Origin: Nocardiaceae bacterium
GTDB lineage: Bacteria; Actinomycetota; Actinomycetes; Mycobacteriales; Mycobacteriaceae
Direction: 5' to 3'
Assembly: GCA_021372355.1 (NCBI GenBank)
Contig: JAJFUQ010000263.1
Coordinates: 1-45,023, forward strand
Length of the DNA stretch: 45,023 nt
Each line of letters begins with the position of its first letter. Positions within the stretch are counted from its first letter, which is position 1. Shown in pieces: positions 35,060-42,378 of this stretch. The notes beneath the pieces were generated by a model, which was not told the DNA's origin, made no database searches, and was given only the letters and a program-made list of their open reading frames with translations. A program made the translations under genes and the position numbers.

Positions 35060-35200
35060 TCTCTGGTTCTCGAGTCCTACGTGCAGACGAGGCCAAAGCA
35101 GCGAAACGATTTAGGGCCGGAAACGACAAGAGCCCCGGACGCAGAGCGCACCGGGGCAAGAACACTGTCAGCCTGAGCTGAAGTCCCTCATCTCGATTCA
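35060..35200 (-). ncRNA. Probable L10 leader of rplJ-rplL
   Basis: Upstream of rplJ lies a structured leader. GCCCCGG (35132-35138) pairs with CCGGGGC (35151-35157), followed on the minus strand by TCTTGTCGTTT, which looks like an attenuator. L10(L12)4 is known to repress its own operon by binding such leaders in many bacteria. I see the hairpin; the kink-turn needed for L10 binding I could not confirm. Confidence 0.5.
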
Positions 35201-35234
35201 TCCTGCGTGGGTCGCCGGTCGGGCCGGACCTTCA

Positions 35235-35250
35235 ATCGCTTTGCAGCGAT
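35235..35250. promoter_or_regulatory. Palindrome between rplJ and the hydrolase gene
   Basis: ATCGCT-TTGC-AGCGAT, perfect six-base arms, in the 305-base divergent gap, about 100 bases before the hydrolase start. Candidate operator for the hydrolase gene or part of the rplJ promoter region. The gap has no gene. Confidence 0.35.
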
Positions 35251-35353
35251 GACCTACGGTCTTCGGTAGAACGTGATTGGGCGGCCATCGAATAGTCGAG
35301 GGCCAGGAATTAGAGTACGCGGCGAGGATTCGAAATCCAAAACGGAGGCAACG

Positions 35354-36274
35354 ATGCCCACTGAGCTTCACGTACGTGCGGGATTCGCCGATGCCAATGG
35401 GCTGAAAATCGCCTACGAAGACATCGGCAACCCGAACGATCCGCCGATGCTGCTCATCATGGGTTTCAGCGCTCAGTTGACCGCCTGGCCGCTCACCCTG
35501 CTGGAGCGACTGGTGGAGGCCGGCAATCGCGTCATCCGCTTCGACAATCGCGATATCGGCCTCTCGAGCAAGATCTCCGGTGCACGCGTCGAAGGCAACA
35601 GCCTGGTTCGCGCCGCACAATTCTGGGCACTCGGCCGGCCCGCCAAAGTCCCCTACACGCTCGTCGACATGGCCGAGGATGCGGTCGGCGTACTCGATCA
35701 CCTCGGCATCGAGTCGGCCAACGTCGTCGGCGCCTCGATGGGGGGCATGATCGCGCAGATCATCGCCGCCGAGCACCCGGACCGCGTCCGGACCCTCAGC
35801 CTGGTCTTCACCACAACGAACGAACCGTTCCTGCCACCGCCGTCCGCACGTTGCTTCAACGCACTCTTCGGCGGACCGGGCGCAAACGCCGGCCGGACCG
35901 AACGGATCGATTTCTCCGTGCAGTTCATGAAGAGCATCGGTGGACGCAAATACCCGGTCAGCGATGCCCTCATCCGGGAAGAAGCCGAGAAGAACTACGA
36001 ACGCAGCTACTACCCCGCCGGCATCGTCCGGCAGCTAGCCGCGACGATCGGAACGGGCAGCCTCGTGGAGTACACCAAGCGAATCAAGAGCCCGACCGTG
36101 ATTCTGCACGGCACCGACGATCCGCTCGTGCGTCCGCAAGGAGGAAAGGCGATCGCGCGGCGGATCCCGCACGCGCGACTTCACCTCATCGATGGTTGGG
36201 GACACAACTTTCCTGCTGAACTCATCCCCGACATCGCCGCGATTCTGCACAACAACGCGGCCACGGGTCAGTAG
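35354..36274 (+). CDS. Alpha/beta-fold hydrolase
   Basis: A 306-aa hydrolase with a full catalytic triad: nucleophile elbow VVGASMGGMIAQ (GASMG, Ser about 129), acid in HGTDDPLV (about 258-265) and His in GWGHNF (about 284-289). The oxyanion segment LLIMGFSAQLTAW lies near 34-46. It is of the peroxidase/esterase-like group common in actinobacteria; the substrate is unknown. ATG 35354 has GGAGG five bases upstream. It is divergent from rplJ and converges with a lipoprotein gene seven bases away, with no terminator visible. Confidence 0.9.
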   Translation: MPTELHVRAGFADANGLKIAYEDIGNPNDPPMLLIMGFSAQLTAWPLTLLERLVEAGNRVIRFDNRDIGLSSKISGARVEGNSLVRAAQFWALGRPAKVPYTLVDMAEDAVGVLDHLGIESANVVGASMGGMIAQIIAAEHPDRVRTLSLVFTTTNEPFLPPPSARCFNALFGGPGANAGRTERIDFSVQFMKSIGGRKYPVSDALIREEAEKNYERSYYPAGIVRQLAATIGTGSLVEYTKRIKSPTVILHGTDDPLVRPQGGKAIARRIPHARLHLIDGWGHNFPAELIPDIAAILHNNAATGQ

Positions 36275-36281
36275 CGAACGC

Positions 36282-36776
36282 CTACTTCCCCGTCGGCGTA
36301 GCCTCGATCTTCGCCGTCACGTCGATCGTGGTCTTCGTTGTGCCGTCGACGTACTCACAGGTGAACTTGTCGCCAGCTGGCACGACCTTGAGCCCCGTTC
36401 CACAATTCACCGCGACCGGGTGACCAACCTCTTTGGTCTTCTGGTCGGTCAGGTCCTTGGACAGTTTCGCCAGGTCATATACGGCGTCGAGGCTCGTGAT
36501 CGACTTGATCGAGCCGTCCTCCATCACCACCCCGACCCGGACCTTGTTGTTCTCCAGATCCGCAGTGCACACGTAGGTCTTGCCGTTCTCGGAGTTGTTC
36601 ATCTGGTCTGGACAGTGCACGGTCGAGACCTTCTTGCCCAGGCCGCTTTGTTCATAGGACTTGTTCAGTTCGTCGGCGACCGTCTGTTGCAGATCGTCGA
36701 CCGTGACTGGCTTCGAACATCCCGCGATCGCAACAAGCGGGAGGGCAAGGGCGGCAGCAAAACGGGCAGTGCGCAT
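36282..36776 (-). CDS. Lipoprotein with two DUF4333-like repeats
   Basis: A 164-aa lipoprotein. Signal MRTARFAAALALPLVAIAGC ends in lipobox IAGC (Cys20). The mature protein has two copies of a short domain with a Cys pair: VHCPDQMNNSENGKTYVCTAD (about 53-73) and VNCGTGLKVVPAGDKFTCEY (about 122-141), each a strand-Cys-loop-Cys pattern as in DUF4333. Role unknown; such proteins are exported to the envelope. ATG 36774-36776. It lies 66 bases after a second gene of the same type. Confidence 0.82.
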   Translation of the reverse strand: MRTARFAAALALPLVAIAGCSKPVTVDDLQQTVADELNKSYEQSGLGKKVSTVHCPDQMNNSENGKTYVCTADLENNKVRVGVVMEDGSIKSITSLDAVYDLAKLSKDLTDQKTKEVGHPVAVNCGTGLKVVPAGDKFTCEYVDGTTKTTIDVTAKIEATPTGK

Positions 36777-36842
36777 GAGATCTACCGTATGGGAGCGACG
36801 ACGAGTTCGCTTGTGGAGTAACGCATACAGTCCCCTCGGACA

Positions 36843-37199
36843 TCACTTGGATTCGTGCAGTTCCCAGCTCGTGACGCCGTTCTGACCGACCGTGACGACC
36901 ATCGTCCCGGACGTCGTGCTTGACCGCATCGCGCACTCGAAAGTGCCACCGGCCGGCACCTCGATGAATTCCGCCGAGCCACAGTCCACGACGGCATCGC
37001 TCTCGGACAACGCGTCCATCAAGTCGCGCTCGGTCTCCTTGGTGTCCAGGCGCTGCAGTTGGCCGCTGGGGTTGGCGGCCGTGGTCGTCCTCTCGGCGCT
37101 CACCTCCGAGCTGGCTGTGGGGACGCTGGGTGCGGAACTGCACGCAGTGAGCACCAGAGCCAGACCGCCGATGGACACCAGGTACGAAAGTCGCTTCAC
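36843..37199 (-). CDS. Lipoprotein with one DUF4333-like domain
   Basis: A 118-aa lipoprotein. Signal VKRLSYLVSIGGLALVLTAC with lipobox LTAC (Cys20), then a Ser/Thr/Ala linker, then one Cys-pair domain (VDCGSAEFIEVPAGGTFECAM) resembling the second repeat of the neighbouring lipoprotein. GTG 37197-37199 gives a normal signal peptide; the open frame upstream to 37262 does not. The shared pattern suggests the two genes arose by duplication. It is downstream of the rplA terminator, on the same strand. Confidence 0.8.
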   Translation of the reverse strand: MKRLSYLVSIGGLALVLTACSSAPSVPTASSEVSAERTTTAANPSGQLQRLDTKETERDLMDALSESDAVVDCGSAEFIEVPAGGTFECAMRSSTTSGTMVVTVGQNGVTSWELHESK

Positions 37200-37270
37200 C
37201 CTGAGTGATGCTAGAAGCAGATCGCCAGGTTCGCCTGTCGAGAAGTCCGCGGCCGGTCTCACGTAAACGA

Positions 37271-37306
37271 AAATCGCCGCCCAGGACGAATCCTGAGCGG
37301 CGATTT
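37271..37306 (-). terminator. Rho-independent terminator after rplA
   Basis: Stem of 16 bases with one mismatch (37271-37286 with 37291-37306), CGAA loop, followed on the minus strand by TTTTCGTTT, 19 bases after the rplA stop. Confidence 0.92.
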
Positions 37307-37325
37307 CACGAACTACGAGGTTTTC

Positions 37326-38033
37326 TTAGTCCTCGAGCAGGTTACGCACGCGGTTCGGGTCAACCGGGATGCCCGGGCCGAACGTCGTGGTGACGGTGAT
37401 CTTCTTGACGTAGCGGCCCTTTGCGGTGGACGGCTTCGCACGCAGAACCTCATCGAGGGCAGCGCCGTAGTTCTCGACCAGCTTGGTGGTGTCGAACGAG
37501 GCCTTGCCGATGATGAAGTGCAGGTTGGCGTGCTTGTCAACGCTGAAGTTGATCTTTCCGCCCTTGATGTCGTTGACCGCCTTGGTGACGTCCGGGGTCA
37601 CGGTGCCCGTCTTCGGGTTCGGCATGAGGCCGCGAGGTCCGAGGATACGAGCGATACGACCGACCTTGGCCATCTGGTCCGGCGTCGCGATCGCGGCGTC
37701 GAAGTCGAGCCAGCCGCCCTGGATACGAGCGATGAGCTCGTCCGAACCGACTGCGTCAGCACCAGCTGCTTCAGCCTCATTCGCCTTCTCACCCACGGCG
37801 AAGACGATCACTCGAGCGGTCTTACCGGTTCCGTGCGGCAGGTTCACGGTGCCACGGACCATCTGGTCGGCCTTACGCGGGTCGACACCGAGGCGCATAG
37901 CAACCTCGACAGTCGCGTCGGTCTTGGCCGACGAGGTCTCCTTGGCCAGGTTGGCCGCCTCGAGTGGGCTGTACAGCTTGGTGCGGTCGATCTTCTCGGC
38001 CGCGGCGCGGTACGCCTTGCTTGTGTTTGCCAT
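37326..38033 (-). CDS. rplA: 50S ribosomal protein L1
   Basis: A 235-aa L1, the mobile stalk protein near the E site, which also represses the rplK-rplA mRNA in many bacteria. The N-terminal region (KAYRAAAEKIDRTKLYSPLEAANL), GTVNLPHGTGKTARVIVFA, LGPRGLMPNPKTGTVTPDV and the C-terminal KKITVTTTFGPGIPVD are all as in the family. ATG 38031-38033 with AAGGA upstream. It lies 81 bases after rplK and ends at a strong terminator. Confidence 0.98.
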   Translation of the reverse strand: MANTSKAYRAAAEKIDRTKLYSPLEAANLAKETSSAKTDATVEVAMRLGVDPRKADQMVRGTVNLPHGTGKTARVIVFAVGEKANEAEAAGADAVGSDELIARIQGGWLDFDAAIATPDQMAKVGRIARILGPRGLMPNPKTGTVTPDVTKAVNDIKGGKINFSVDKHANLHFIIGKASFDTTKLVENYGAALDEVLRAKPSTAKGRYVKKITVTTTFGPGIPVDPNRVRNLLED

Positions 38034-38114
38034 TTCTTACTGTCCTTCTGATGGTTCAGTCGTGGTGAACAGGCCTGGCCGGCCTTCCCACGCGGTTCTG
38101 CGAGAGAACCTGAA

Positions 38115-38552
38115 TTAGTCGGTGACCGTGATGCCCATCGAACGAGCGGTACCGGCGATGATCTTCGCGGCCTGCTCGATGTCGTTGGCGTTGAGGTCTT
38201 CGGCCTTGGTCTTGGCGATCTCACGGACCTGGTCCATGGTCACCTTGGCGACCTTGACGCGGTGGGGCTCCTTCGAGCCCTTCTGCACGCCTGCAGCCTG
38301 AAGCAGCAGCTTCGAAGCGGGCGGGGTCTTGAGCTTGAACTCAAAGGTCCGGTCTTCGAAGACCGAGATCTCTACCGGGATGACCTGGCCACGCTGCGAC
38401 TCGGTAGCCGCGTTGTAGGCCTTGCAGAACTCCATGATGTTGACACCGTGCTGACCGAGCGCGGGACCAACCGGAGGTGCCGGGTTAGCCATACCTGCCT
38501 TGATCTGCAGCTTGATGACCGCAGTGAGCTTCTTCCTCTTCTTGGGTGGCAT
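38115..38552 (-). CDS. rplK: 50S ribosomal protein L11
   Basis: A 145-aa L11 of the GTPase-associated centre, target of thiopeptides and needed for RelA-type sensing. The N-terminal domain has the proline-rich NPAPPVGPALGQHGVNIMEFC (about 25-45); the C-terminal rRNA-binding domain ends in AAKIIAGTARSMGITV. ATG 38550-38552. Followed by rplA; preceded by nusG with two hairpins in between. Confidence 0.98.
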   Translation of the reverse strand: MPPKKRKKLTAVIKLQIKAGMANPAPPVGPALGQHGVNIMEFCKAYNAATESQRGQVIPVEISVFEDRTFEFKLKTPPASKLLLQAAGVQKGSKEPHRVKVAKVTMDQVREIAKTKAEDLNANDIEQAAKIIAGTARSMGITVTD

Positions 38553-38598
38553 TTCCTTATTCCTGTCTCATCTCTGCGGCTGTGACCACAGAGCCGGT

Positions 38599-38666
38599 AG
38601 CCGGAACGTGGGTTTCCGGCTGAAACACTGCTCTTTCTGGGCGAGCACCCAGAGCGGCGCAGTGTT
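38599..38666 (-). promoter_or_regulatory. Two hairpins between nusG and rplK
   Basis: AGCCGGAA-N7-TTCCGGCT (38599-38621), perfect eight-base arms, and AACACTGC/GCAGTGTT (38624-38631 with 38659-38666), which reaches into the nusG stop codon. They could be a weak terminator or a processing or leader structure ahead of rplK-rplA. Confidence 0.5.
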
Positions 38667-39345
38667 AGATCTTGGCGACCTGGGTGAAGCCCAGCTCGAC
38701 GGGGGTTTCACGACCGAAGATCGACACGAGGACCTTGAGCTTCTGGGCCTCGGCATTGACTTCGCTGATGCTGGCGGGCAGCGTCGCGAACGGACCGTCC
38801 ATGACGGTGACAGATTCGCCGACCTCGAAGTCCACGAGGATCTTCGGCTTGGCGACGGCTTCCGCGATGGTCTCGTCGCCGGCGGCGGTGGCCGGCTTCT
38901 TGACTGCGGTGTCCTTGGGGGCAAGGAACTTGACGACGTCCTTGATGCTCAGCGGCGACGGACGCGAGGTCGCACCGACGAATCCGGTCACACCCGGGGT
39001 GTTCCGGACGGCCGACCAGGACGCGTCGTTGAGCTCCATCCGGACGAGAATGTAGCCCGGCAGCACCTTGCGGTTGACCTGCTTGCGCTGGCCGTTCTTG
39101 ATCTCGGTGACCTGCTCTTTGGGCACTTCGATCTGGAAGATGTACTCGCCGACGTCCAGGTTCTGGATGCGGACCTCGAGGTCCGTCTTCACCTTGTCTT
39201 CATAACCGGCGTACGAGTGAATGACGTACCAGTGACCCGGCAGAGCGCGCAGCTCGGTCTCGAGCGCCTTCGCCGGGTCGACGACAGCGGCGTCGACATT
39301 GTCGACGGCCGTGCCCTCTTCGGGGAGGTCGTTTTCCGAGGTCAT
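38665..39345 (-). CDS. nusG: Transcription termination/antitermination factor NusG
   Basis: A 226-aa NusG that binds RNA polymerase and links it to Rho or the ribosome. An acidic N-terminal extension of about 50 residues, usual in actinobacteria, precedes the NGN domain (HWYVIHSYAGYEDKVKTDLE, about 53-72; LPGYILVRMELND) and the C-terminal KOW domain (FEVGESVTVMDGPFATLPASI, about 172-192). ATG 39343-39345. It follows secE by 38 bases, the classic secE-nusG-rplK-rplA order. Confidence 0.97.
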   Translation of the reverse strand: MTSENDLPEEGTAVDNVDAAVVDPAKALETELRALPGHWYVIHSYAGYEDKVKTDLEVRIQNLDVGEYIFQIEVPKEQVTEIKNGQRKQVNRKVLPGYILVRMELNDASWSAVRNTPGVTGFVGATSRPSPLSIKDVVKFLAPKDTAVKKPATAAGDETIAEAVAKPKILVDFEVGESVTVMDGPFATLPASISEVNAEAQKLKVLVSIFGRETPVELGFTQVAKI

Positions 39346-39383
39346 TAACGCGCTCGCTTCCTTCGCTTACGTGGGCGGTTTGG

Positions 39384-39728
39384 TTAACCGAAGAGCCAGG
39401 TGACGCCCTTGATGAACAGCACGTCGAGTCCGCCGATGTAAGCCACCATGAAGACCACGAACACCAGCACAACGGCGGTGTACGTGACCATCTGCTTCTT
39501 ACTCGGCCAGATGACCTTGCGCAGTTCAGCCAGGACTTCCCGGAGGTACTTGCGAATGCGCTTGAAGATGTTCGGCCGAGCCGTATCCGTCTTCGACGCC
39601 TTCTTACTGCCGGTGGGAGCGGCTTCAACGGCAGTCGACTCGACTGCCGTTCCGGCCGGACGAGTGGTTCGCGTGGACCGCTTGCCGGTCGGCTTCGCGG
39701 TTGTGCCTTCGGGCTCCTCGCTCACCAT
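39384..39728 (-). CDS. secE: Preprotein translocase subunit SecE
   Basis: A 114-aa SecE, a clamp around SecY. A long charged N-terminal extension (about 1-55, Thr/Lys-rich) leads into the conserved amphipathic helix and hinge (YLREVLAELRKVIWPSKKQM, about 61-80), then one membrane span (TYTAVVLVFVVFMVAYIGGL, about 82-101). ATG 39726-39728 with GAGAGGG upstream. It directly follows the tRNA-Trp gene. Confidence 0.96.
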   Translation of the reverse strand: MVSEEPEGTTAKPTGKRSTRTTRPAGTAVESTAVEAAPTGSKKASKTDTARPNIFKRIRKYLREVLAELRKVIWPSKKQMVTYTAVVLVFVVFMVAYIGGLDVLFIKGVTWLFG

Positions 39729-39756
39729 TCACCCTCTCCGTCAGTTGCACCGTGGG

Positions 39757-39829
39757 CAGGGGCGACAGGATTCGAACCTGCGACCTGCGGTTTTGGAGAC
39801 CGCTGCTCTACCAGCTGAGCTACACCCCT
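39757..39829 (-). tRNA. tRNA-Trp (CCA)
   Basis: A 73-base cloverleaf on the minus strand: acceptor AGGGGTG pairs with CGCCCCT, D arm with AGCTCAGCTGGTAGAGC, anticodon loop with CCA in CTCCAAA, and TTCGAAT in the T loop; G discriminator. CCA end not encoded. It lies just ahead of secE, as in mycobacteria. Confidence 0.97.
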
Positions 39830-40011
39830 TCGGATTGCCGGGCCCTCGTCAGGACCTGGTAACCCACATTTCTTCCGTGATAACACAACACACGCGCCGC
39901 CTGCTTCGCATAGCTGGGCAGGGCAGCGCGCAGCACTTGAGTTACCTCGAATGCCTACTGTACTTGACGCCACGCTCTCGAAAGAAATCGCCGCGAGGCA
40001 GCCAAGAAGTG

Positions 40012-40437
40012 TCAGGCGAGACGGACCGTTGCGGTTGCCCGACCGAAGATCCGACGACCATCCTGCTTGGCCGTGATCGCGATGACGGCCGTCCGATCCT
40101 CGTCGTCGACGGACCGCACGCGACCGGAGAACTCGACCTCCGCAGCCTTGTCCGCCGCCACGTAGACCGGGCTCGTGAATCGGACGCTGTAGGCCTTGAC
40201 CGCACCCGGGTCGCCCAACCAGGACGTCACGAAGCCGGCGCCGAGACCCATGGTCAGCATGCCGTGCGCAACGACGTTGTCCAGCCCAGCGAGCTTGACG
40301 ACTTCGTCGCTCCAGTGGATGGGATTCGCATCCCCGGAAACGCCCGCATAATTCACCAGATCGCCGCGAGTCAGTTTCACCACGCGTTCCGGCAATTCCT
40401 CGCCGACCGAGATCTCGTCAAACTTGCGTAACGCCAT
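40012..40437 (-). CDS. hadB: (3R)-hydroxyacyl-ACP dehydratase subunit HadB
   Basis: A 141-aa MaoC-like hot-dog protein, catalytic subunit of the FAS-II dehydratase that lengthens mycolic acids. The hydratase 2 motif is clear: YAGVSGDANPIHWSDE (about 30-45, with Asp and His of the active site), followed by VVAHGMLTMGLGAGFV. ATG 40435-40437 has GGAG nine bases upstream and overlaps the end of hadA by 20 bases, so the subunits are coupled. Next downstream is tRNA-Trp; no hadC is present here. Confidence 0.92.
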   Translation of the reverse strand: MALRKFDEISVGEELPERVVKLTRGDLVNYAGVSGDANPIHWSDEVVKLAGLDNVVAHGMLTMGLGAGFVTSWLGDPGAVKAYSVRFTSPVYVAADKAAEVEFSGRVRSVDDEDRTAVIAITAKQDGRRIFGRATATVRLA

Positions 40438-41002
40438 GCATCATCACTCCTCTGACAGCGTCCGAAACGTCGCTGTCGACGTCATCGCTGCTGCGCGCGA
40501 TGAGCGTGGTGAAAGTCGTCTGAATGAGCTCGCCGTCCTGGTTCGTCACGAGATTCTTCGTGACGATGATGTCGGTTCCGGCCATCTGACGAAATGAATC
40601 GACATAAACATCGCAGGTGAGGCGATCGCCTACCTTGATCGGCTGGTGAAACTCCAGAACCTGATCGGTGTGCAGGATCGAACTGAGGTCGTATCCGTGG
40701 ATGAGTTCCTCGAACAGTCGCTTCTGCGCGATGATGCCGACCAACGAGATGAAGGTCAGCGGAGCGAGAAGACTGCCGTGTCCGAGTTCTGCTGCATCGG
40801 CTTCGTGCCAGTGGGCCGGATGGAAATCCTGAACTGCGCGAGCATATTCGCGAACCTTTTCTCGACCGACTTCATAGAAGTCGTCGACTCGATAGTGGGA
40901 ACCCACCATCGCGGCCGCATTTCGCGTCGGGAATTCGACCCGGGCCACCGACTTTGCTGAAGCGACTGCAGTAGAAACGCCATTCGTCACGAGCGAATTC
41001 AC
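40418..41002 (-). CDS. hadA: (3R)-hydroxyacyl-ACP dehydratase subunit HadA
   Basis: A 194-aa (with this start) hot-dog protein, partner subunit of HadB. The family core is visible: GSHYRVDDFYEVGREKVREYARAVQ (about 34-58), LLAPLTFISLVG (about 78-89), HTDQVLEFHQPIKVGDRLTCDVYVDS and DIIVTKNLVTNQDGELI, closely paralleling M. tuberculosis HadA. The start is uncertain: GTG 41000-41002 is the longest, but family alignment suggests a beginning near GTG codon 19 or ATG codon 32; none has a strong ribosome-binding site. It lies 70 bases after rpmG. Confidence 0.9.
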   Translation of the reverse strand: MNSLVTNGVSTAVASAKSVARVEFPTRNAAAMVGSHYRVDDFYEVGREKVREYARAVQDFHPAHWHEADAAELGHGSLLAPLTFISLVGIIAQKRLFEELIHGYDLSSILHTDQVLEFHQPIKVGDRLTCDVYVDSFRQMAGTDIIVTKNLVTNQDGELIQTTFTTLIARSSDDVDSDVSDAVRGVMMHGVTQV

Positions 41003-41072
41003 CTGTCTGGCCGTTGCCGATAAACGTCAGTTCGTAACGTACCGTCTCAACAGCCTGACAGTCGGTAGCGAA

Positions 41073-41243
41073 CTACCGCGATTCGCGGTGCGCCCGGTGG
41101 GCGTTGCAGTTCGGGCAGTACTTCTTAATCTCGAGACGATCAGGATCGTTACGCCGGTTCTTCTTGGTGATGTAGTTCCGGTGCTTGCACTCCTCGCACG
41201 CCAACGTAATCTTCGGGCGCACGTCCGAGCTCTTCGAGGCCAC
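41073..41243 (-). CDS. rpmG: 50S ribosomal protein L33 (zinc-ribbon type)
   Basis: A 56-aa L33. It starts VASKSSDVRPKITLACEECK and carries two Cys pairs (CEEC about 16-19 and CPNC about 43-46), the zinc-binding form that zinc starvation responses can replace by a Cys-free paralogue. GTG 41241-41243 follows a long GGAGGGGAGG site. It lies between tRNA-Met and hadA, as in mycobacteria (rpmG2-hadA-hadB). Confidence 0.95.
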   Translation of the reverse strand: MASKSSDVRPKITLACEECKHRNYITKKNRRNDPDRLEIKKYCPNCNAHRAHRESR

Positions 41244-41308
41244 GCTTGCCTCCCCTCCCAGGTCGATCTCTCGATATAGTTACGACTTCCAGTCGGAAGC
41301 CGCTGTTG

Positions 41309-41381
41309 TAGCGATGGGCGGACTTGAACCGCCGACACAACGATTATGAGTCGTTTGCTCTACCGACTGAGCTACACCGCC
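41309..41381 (-). tRNA. tRNA-Met (CAT)
   Basis: A 73-base cloverleaf on the minus strand. GGCGGTG pairs with CATCGCT (one G-T pair at the end), the D arm has AGCTCAGTCGGTAGAGC, anticodon CAT sits in CTCATAA, and TTCAAGT is in the T loop; A discriminator. The acceptor end and D arm look like elongator rather than initiator tRNA. Confidence 0.95.
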
Positions 41382-41430
41382 TCGCGGCAAGGTGCACACC
41401 GAACCAGGCGCTGTAACACCAAACGCTGCG

Positions 41431-41503
41431 AGCCCCCTAACGGAATCGAACCGTTGACCTTTTCCTTACCATGGAAACGCTCTACCGACTGAGCTAAGGG
41501 GGC
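41431..41503 (-). tRNA. tRNA-Thr (GGT)
   Basis: A 73-base cloverleaf on the minus strand. GCCCCCT pairs with AGGGGGC, the anticodon stem TTTCC/GGAAA holds loop ATGGTAA with anticodon GGT, and TTCGATT is in the T loop. First gene of the Thr-Met-rpmG-hadAB series. Confidence 0.96.
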
Positions 41504-41547
41504 CTACCCGCTTGCTTGGCTTTCGCCGTGCTTTGTGGGCCTAGAGA

Positions 41548-41577
41548 AGGTTACACACCGAAGGTTCCAACTGCCAA
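41548..41577 (-). promoter_or_regulatory. Predicted promoter for tRNA-Thr/tRNA-Met/rpmG/hadAB
   Basis: On the minus strand, TTGGCA (41572-41577), 18-base spacer, TAACCT (41548-41553), about 45 bases upstream of mature tRNA-Thr. Good match for a vegetative promoter in this group. Confidence 0.5.
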
Positions 41578-41617
41578 ACCAGCATGTGAGGCCCCCTGGA
41601 CGGGGCTGGCCGGAGAT

Positions 41618-41668
41618 CGAAAAATGCCCCGCGATGGGGCTCGTCGAGCCAGGTCACGGGGCATTTCC
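41618..41668 (-). terminator. Terminator after tRNA-Tyr
   Basis: AAATGCCCCG (41622-41631) pairs with CGGGGCATTT (41657-41666), followed on the minus strand by TTTTTC. It ends the single tRNA-Tyr unit before the tRNA-Thr promoter. Confidence 0.8.
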
Positions 41669-41674
41669 GAAAAG

Positions 41675-41755
41675 TGGCAGATGTAGGATTCGAACCTACG
41701 TAGCTTTCGCGACGGATTTACAATCCGCTCCCATTGGCCGCTCGGGCAATCTGCC
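41675..41755 (-). tRNA. tRNA-Tyr (GTA)
   Basis: An 81-base class II tRNA on the minus strand. GGCAGAT pairs with ATCTGCC, the D arm has GCCCGAGCGGCCAA, the anticodon loop TTGTAAA carries GTA, a long variable arm follows, and TTCGAAT is in the T loop; A discriminator. Confidence 0.96.
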
Positions 41756-41878
41756 AGCGGATCAGACGAATCCGATCCGGCGCTAAGCAGAATACAACGA
41801 AGCGACCCCTTCAATGCAAACGCGGTGGCCGGGGTACCTTTTCTATCGGCCCACCCAGCGCAACGCACAGGAGTGATA

Positions 41879-42370
41879 GTGGCGGATTCGTCGTTCGACG
41901 TGGTCAGCAAGATCGATCGGCAGGAAGTCGACAACGCCTTGAACCAGGCGGCGAAGGAGCTTTCGCAGCGGTATGACTTCCGCGGCACCGGCGCCAAGAT
42001 CGAATGGTCCGGCACCGAGGCGATCGTCCTGCAGGCCGAGGCCGAGGAGCGCGTCAAGGCCGCGCTCGAGGTCTTCCAGGAAAAGCTCATCCGTCGCAAC
42101 GTCTCCCTGAAGGCGTTCGACGCCGGCGACCCGGTCGCGTCCGGAAAGATCTACAAGATCACCGGCAAGCTCGTCGAAGGCATCAGCTCGGAGAACGCGA
42201 AGAAGATCTCGAAGATCATTCGCGACGAGGGCCCCAAGGGCGTGCAGGCTCGCATCCAGGGCGACGAACTGCGCGTGAGCAGCAAGAAGCGCGACGACCT
42301 GCAGGCCGTCATCGCGTTGCTCAAGGGCAAGGATCTGGATATCGCCCTGCAGTTCGTGAACTACCGCTAG
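41879..42370 (+). CDS. YajQ-family nucleotide-binding protein (DUF520)
   Basis: A 163-aa YajQ-type protein with two ferredoxin-like halves. Motifs: SSFDVVSKIDRQEVDNALNQ (about 4-23), ELSQRYDFRGTGAKIEW (about 27-43), then KIYKITGKLVEGISSENAKKI and RVSSKKRDDLQAVIALL. Some YajQ proteins bind cyclic-di-GMP or nucleic acids; which applies here is unknown. GTG 41879 has AGGAG six bases upstream. Divergent from tRNA-Tyr and convergent with the prenyl synthase gene. Confidence 0.93.
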   Translation: MADSSFDVVSKIDRQEVDNALNQAAKELSQRYDFRGTGAKIEWSGTEAIVLQAEAEERVKAALEVFQEKLIRRNVSLKAFDAGDPVASGKIYKITGKLVEGISSENAKKISKIIRDEGPKGVQARIQGDELRVSSKKRDDLQAVIALLKGKDLDIALQFVNYR

Positions 42371-42378
42371 TCAGCGAT

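Noticed and set aside
41551..42099. 182-codon minus-strand frame across tRNA-Tyr and yajQ
   Set aside because: Runs through a tRNA gene, its terminator and the opposite strand of YajQ.
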